From NCBI RefSeq assembly GCF_937920395.1, contig NZ_CALEVF010000011.1, positions 1 through 7,018 of the forward strand: a DNA stretch of 7,018 nucleotides, given 5' to 3'. Origin of the DNA: an uncultured Clostridium sp. GTDB taxonomy: Bacteria; Bacillota; Clostridia; Clostridiales; Clostridiaceae. The notes below the pieces were generated by a model. The model was given only the letters and a program-made list of their open reading frames with translations. It searched no databases and had not been told where the DNA came from. Position numbers and translations under genes: made by a program. Positions 6,083 to 7,018 of this stretch are shown piece by piece; the first letter of the stretch is position 1; each line of letters starts with the position of its first letter.

Positions 6083-6403
6083 TTGAAAATTTGCGCTCGC
6101 TCTGGCATTACAATGACTACGGGTTTATTTGCAGGTTTGTCTAAAGAGGCTGCTGCAAGATTTTCATTTCTTTTGTCTACACCAATTATTTTTGGTGCTG
6201 GTATGCTTGAATTAAAGAATATTATACATACGTCTATTAGCATTGCAGGAAATTTCATTGTAGGTATGATTGTAGCCGCTATAGTAGGATTTTTATGTAT
6301 AAAATACTTATTAAATTACTTAAGAAATCATGGCTTTGGAGTATTTGTTGTATATAGATTTATAGTAGGCATTATATTCATCACTGTCTATATTTTAAAA
6401 TAG
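6083..6403 (+). pseudogene. uppP: C-terminal part of undecaprenyl-diphosphatase UppP/BacA
   Basis: About 105 residues match the C-terminal part of UppP (BacA), the membrane enzyme that converts undecaprenyl pyrophosphate to undecaprenyl phosphate. Visible family sequence: ARSGITMTTG (normally PGxSRSGxT, with the conserved Arg kept), GLFAGLSKEAAARFSFLLST, PIIFGAGMLELKN, IVGFLCIKYLLNYL and the last helix. UppP is normally about 270 residues; the N-terminal half with the (E/Q)xxxE motif and catalytic His is missing, so activity is not expected. The open frame runs on upstream to 5948, where it merges with the decayed dedA, pointing to a deletion that fused the two genes. An SD-like AGGGGGTGA (6066-6074) lies 8 nt before an in-frame TTG at 6083, so the stub could still be translated as about 106 residues. 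Confidence 0.75.
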
Positions 6404-6723
6404 AAAATTAACACCAAATAGGGTGATTTTACATTACCTTCCAAAAGGTATATTAGCACATTGGAGGTTATGAGTTAAGAGCAAAGTAGAAATTATGTTA
6501 TATAACAATATCAAATATTAGTATTAAGTAACATTTGATTTATGTTTCCTATGAAAAACATCAAAAATCATTGCTAAACAAGGAAAGTTAATTTACAAAA
6601 TGGTATATCTATAATAGCATAAATGGTTGAGACTTACCAAAAGAATTTACAATAAAAAATAAGAAAGCCTAGCATACACCAATTGGTTCTCACTTTAGAG
6701 GTGCAAAACATTAAATAACAACG
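6404..6723. other. Gene-free stretch with small inverted repeats
   Basis: No reading frame resembling a protein could be supported on either strand. Small symmetric elements are TACCTT-CCAA-AAGGTA (6435-6450), the palindrome GTTATATAAC (6497-6506) and ATCAAAT/ATTTGAT (6510-6516 and 6533-6539). None is followed by a T-run, and all are within what AT-rich DNA gives by chance. The stretch may be further eroded coding sequence. Confidence 0.35.
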
Positions 6724-6767
6724 AAAATCACTTGCAAATTAACTATGTTAATCGCAAGTGATTTTTT
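6724..6767 (+). terminator. Rho-independent terminator, rightward
   Basis: AAAATCACTTGC (6724-6735) pairs perfectly over 12 bp with GCAAGTGATTTT (6754-6765). Inside the loop, ATTAAC (6738-6743) pairs with GTTAAT (6747-6752), extending the hairpin after a small internal loop. Six T's (6762-6767) follow. It is the first clear + strand terminator after the PAP2 gene and would end any transcript running through the decayed dedA-uppP region. Confidence 0.85.
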
Positions 6768-6803
6768 ATTGAAATGTTTTAAAATATGCACAATATTTAG
6801 CTA

Positions 6804-6809
6804 GTATAA
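6804..6809 (+). promoter_or_regulatory. Possible -10 element between two terminators
   Basis: A perfect TATAAT at 6804-6809 follows the first terminator and precedes the second. No acceptable -35 box was found at 16-18 bp, so the call rests on the hexamer and on the presence of a terminator about 65 nt downstream with no gene between. Confidence 0.2.
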
Positions 6810-6871
6810 TATTTATATTTGCTGGTCAAACTATAATTGTAAGTTGTAACCTTTCCATAATTATTAAAAGT

Positions 6872-6896
6872 AGTGGTTCCCCCACCACTTTTTTTT
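6872..6896 (+). terminator. Rho-independent terminator, rightward
   Basis: AGTGGT (6872-6877) and ACCACT (6884-6889) form a 6-bp stem around TCCCCC, followed by eight T's (6889-6896). Four A's just upstream (6866-6869) can lengthen the stem into the T-run. It lies only about 105 nt after the previous terminator, with no gene between. Confidence 0.8.
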
Positions 6897-7018
6897 ATTT
6901 TCTTAATATTTTATAGGACAAAGGGAATTAGATATAAGTTTAGTTATCTTTAATGCTTAGGGGAATATCGGAATTTGTCAACATAGTTGTCGCATTTTTT
7001 AATTTCAACCTTTTTATG
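6897..7018. other. Gene-free right edge
   Basis: No gene is visible before the window ends. TTGTC occurs twice about 14 bp apart (near 6976 and 6989), and the minus strand carries a TTGACA near 6977-6982 without a good -10. The final ATG at 7016-7018 has a T-rich lead and no Shine-Dalgarno, so it is not called as a start. Confidence 0.3.

Noticed and set aside
6404..6430. CACC/GGTG hairpin just after the uppP fragment as a terminator
   Set aside because: The stem is only 4 bp and the T-run is short (TTTT); at most a degraded terminator.

Overview
The window is AT-rich with Shine-Dalgarno-led genes and short intergenic gaps. Its gene families (lysyl-phosphatidylglycerol synthase domain, OmpR/PhoB regulator with HAMP kinase, DedA, PAP2, UppP) point to a low-GC Gram-positive, most likely a Clostridium-type Firmicute; this placement is inferred. 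The left edge is not biological. Positions 8-41 match the Illumina multiplexing read-2 primer exactly, so the window starts at an untrimmed contig end, and everything left of about 42 should be ignored.

Layout, all on the + strand. 42-1003: the 3' part of a gene with a lysyl-phosphatidylglycerol synthase C-terminal (DUF2156, MprF-type) domain. 1004-1261: a leader with a candidate promoter. 1262-3318: a response regulator (TTG start) and a sensor kinase, 2 bp apart. 3427-4104: a DedA-family membrane protein with the four key charged residues of the family. 4073-4639: a PAP2 phosphatase overlapping dedA by 32 bp, with all three catalytic motifs. These genes look intact and suggest one theme: surface charge (MprF), envelope sensing (the two-component pair) and polyprenyl-phosphate recycling (DedA as a possible undecaprenyl-phosphate transporter, PAP2 as a possible C55-PP phosphatase). 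Antimicrobial-peptide or cell-wall-antibiotic tolerance is a reasonable inference but is not proven here.

4640 to about 6403 is a gene graveyard. A strong Shine-Dalgarno at the PAP2 stop leads into an unrecognised reading frame broken by stops (4650-5033). A broken small hydrophobic protein follows (5042-5210), then an orphan leftward terminator (5348-5389). After that comes a second dedA, riddled with frameshifts and deletions (5787 to about 6064), joined to the C-terminal part of uppP (BacA, undecaprenyl-diphosphatase; about 6083-6403). The most interesting observation is therefore two adjacent 'DedA plus C55-PP phosphatase' modules: an intact DedA-PAP2 pair and a decayed DedA-UppP pair. 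This suggests replacement of one phosphatase family by an unrelated one beside the same transporter family.

6404-7018 has no recognisable gene. It holds two good rightward terminators (6724-6767 and 6872-6896), and the second may end a short orphan RNA.
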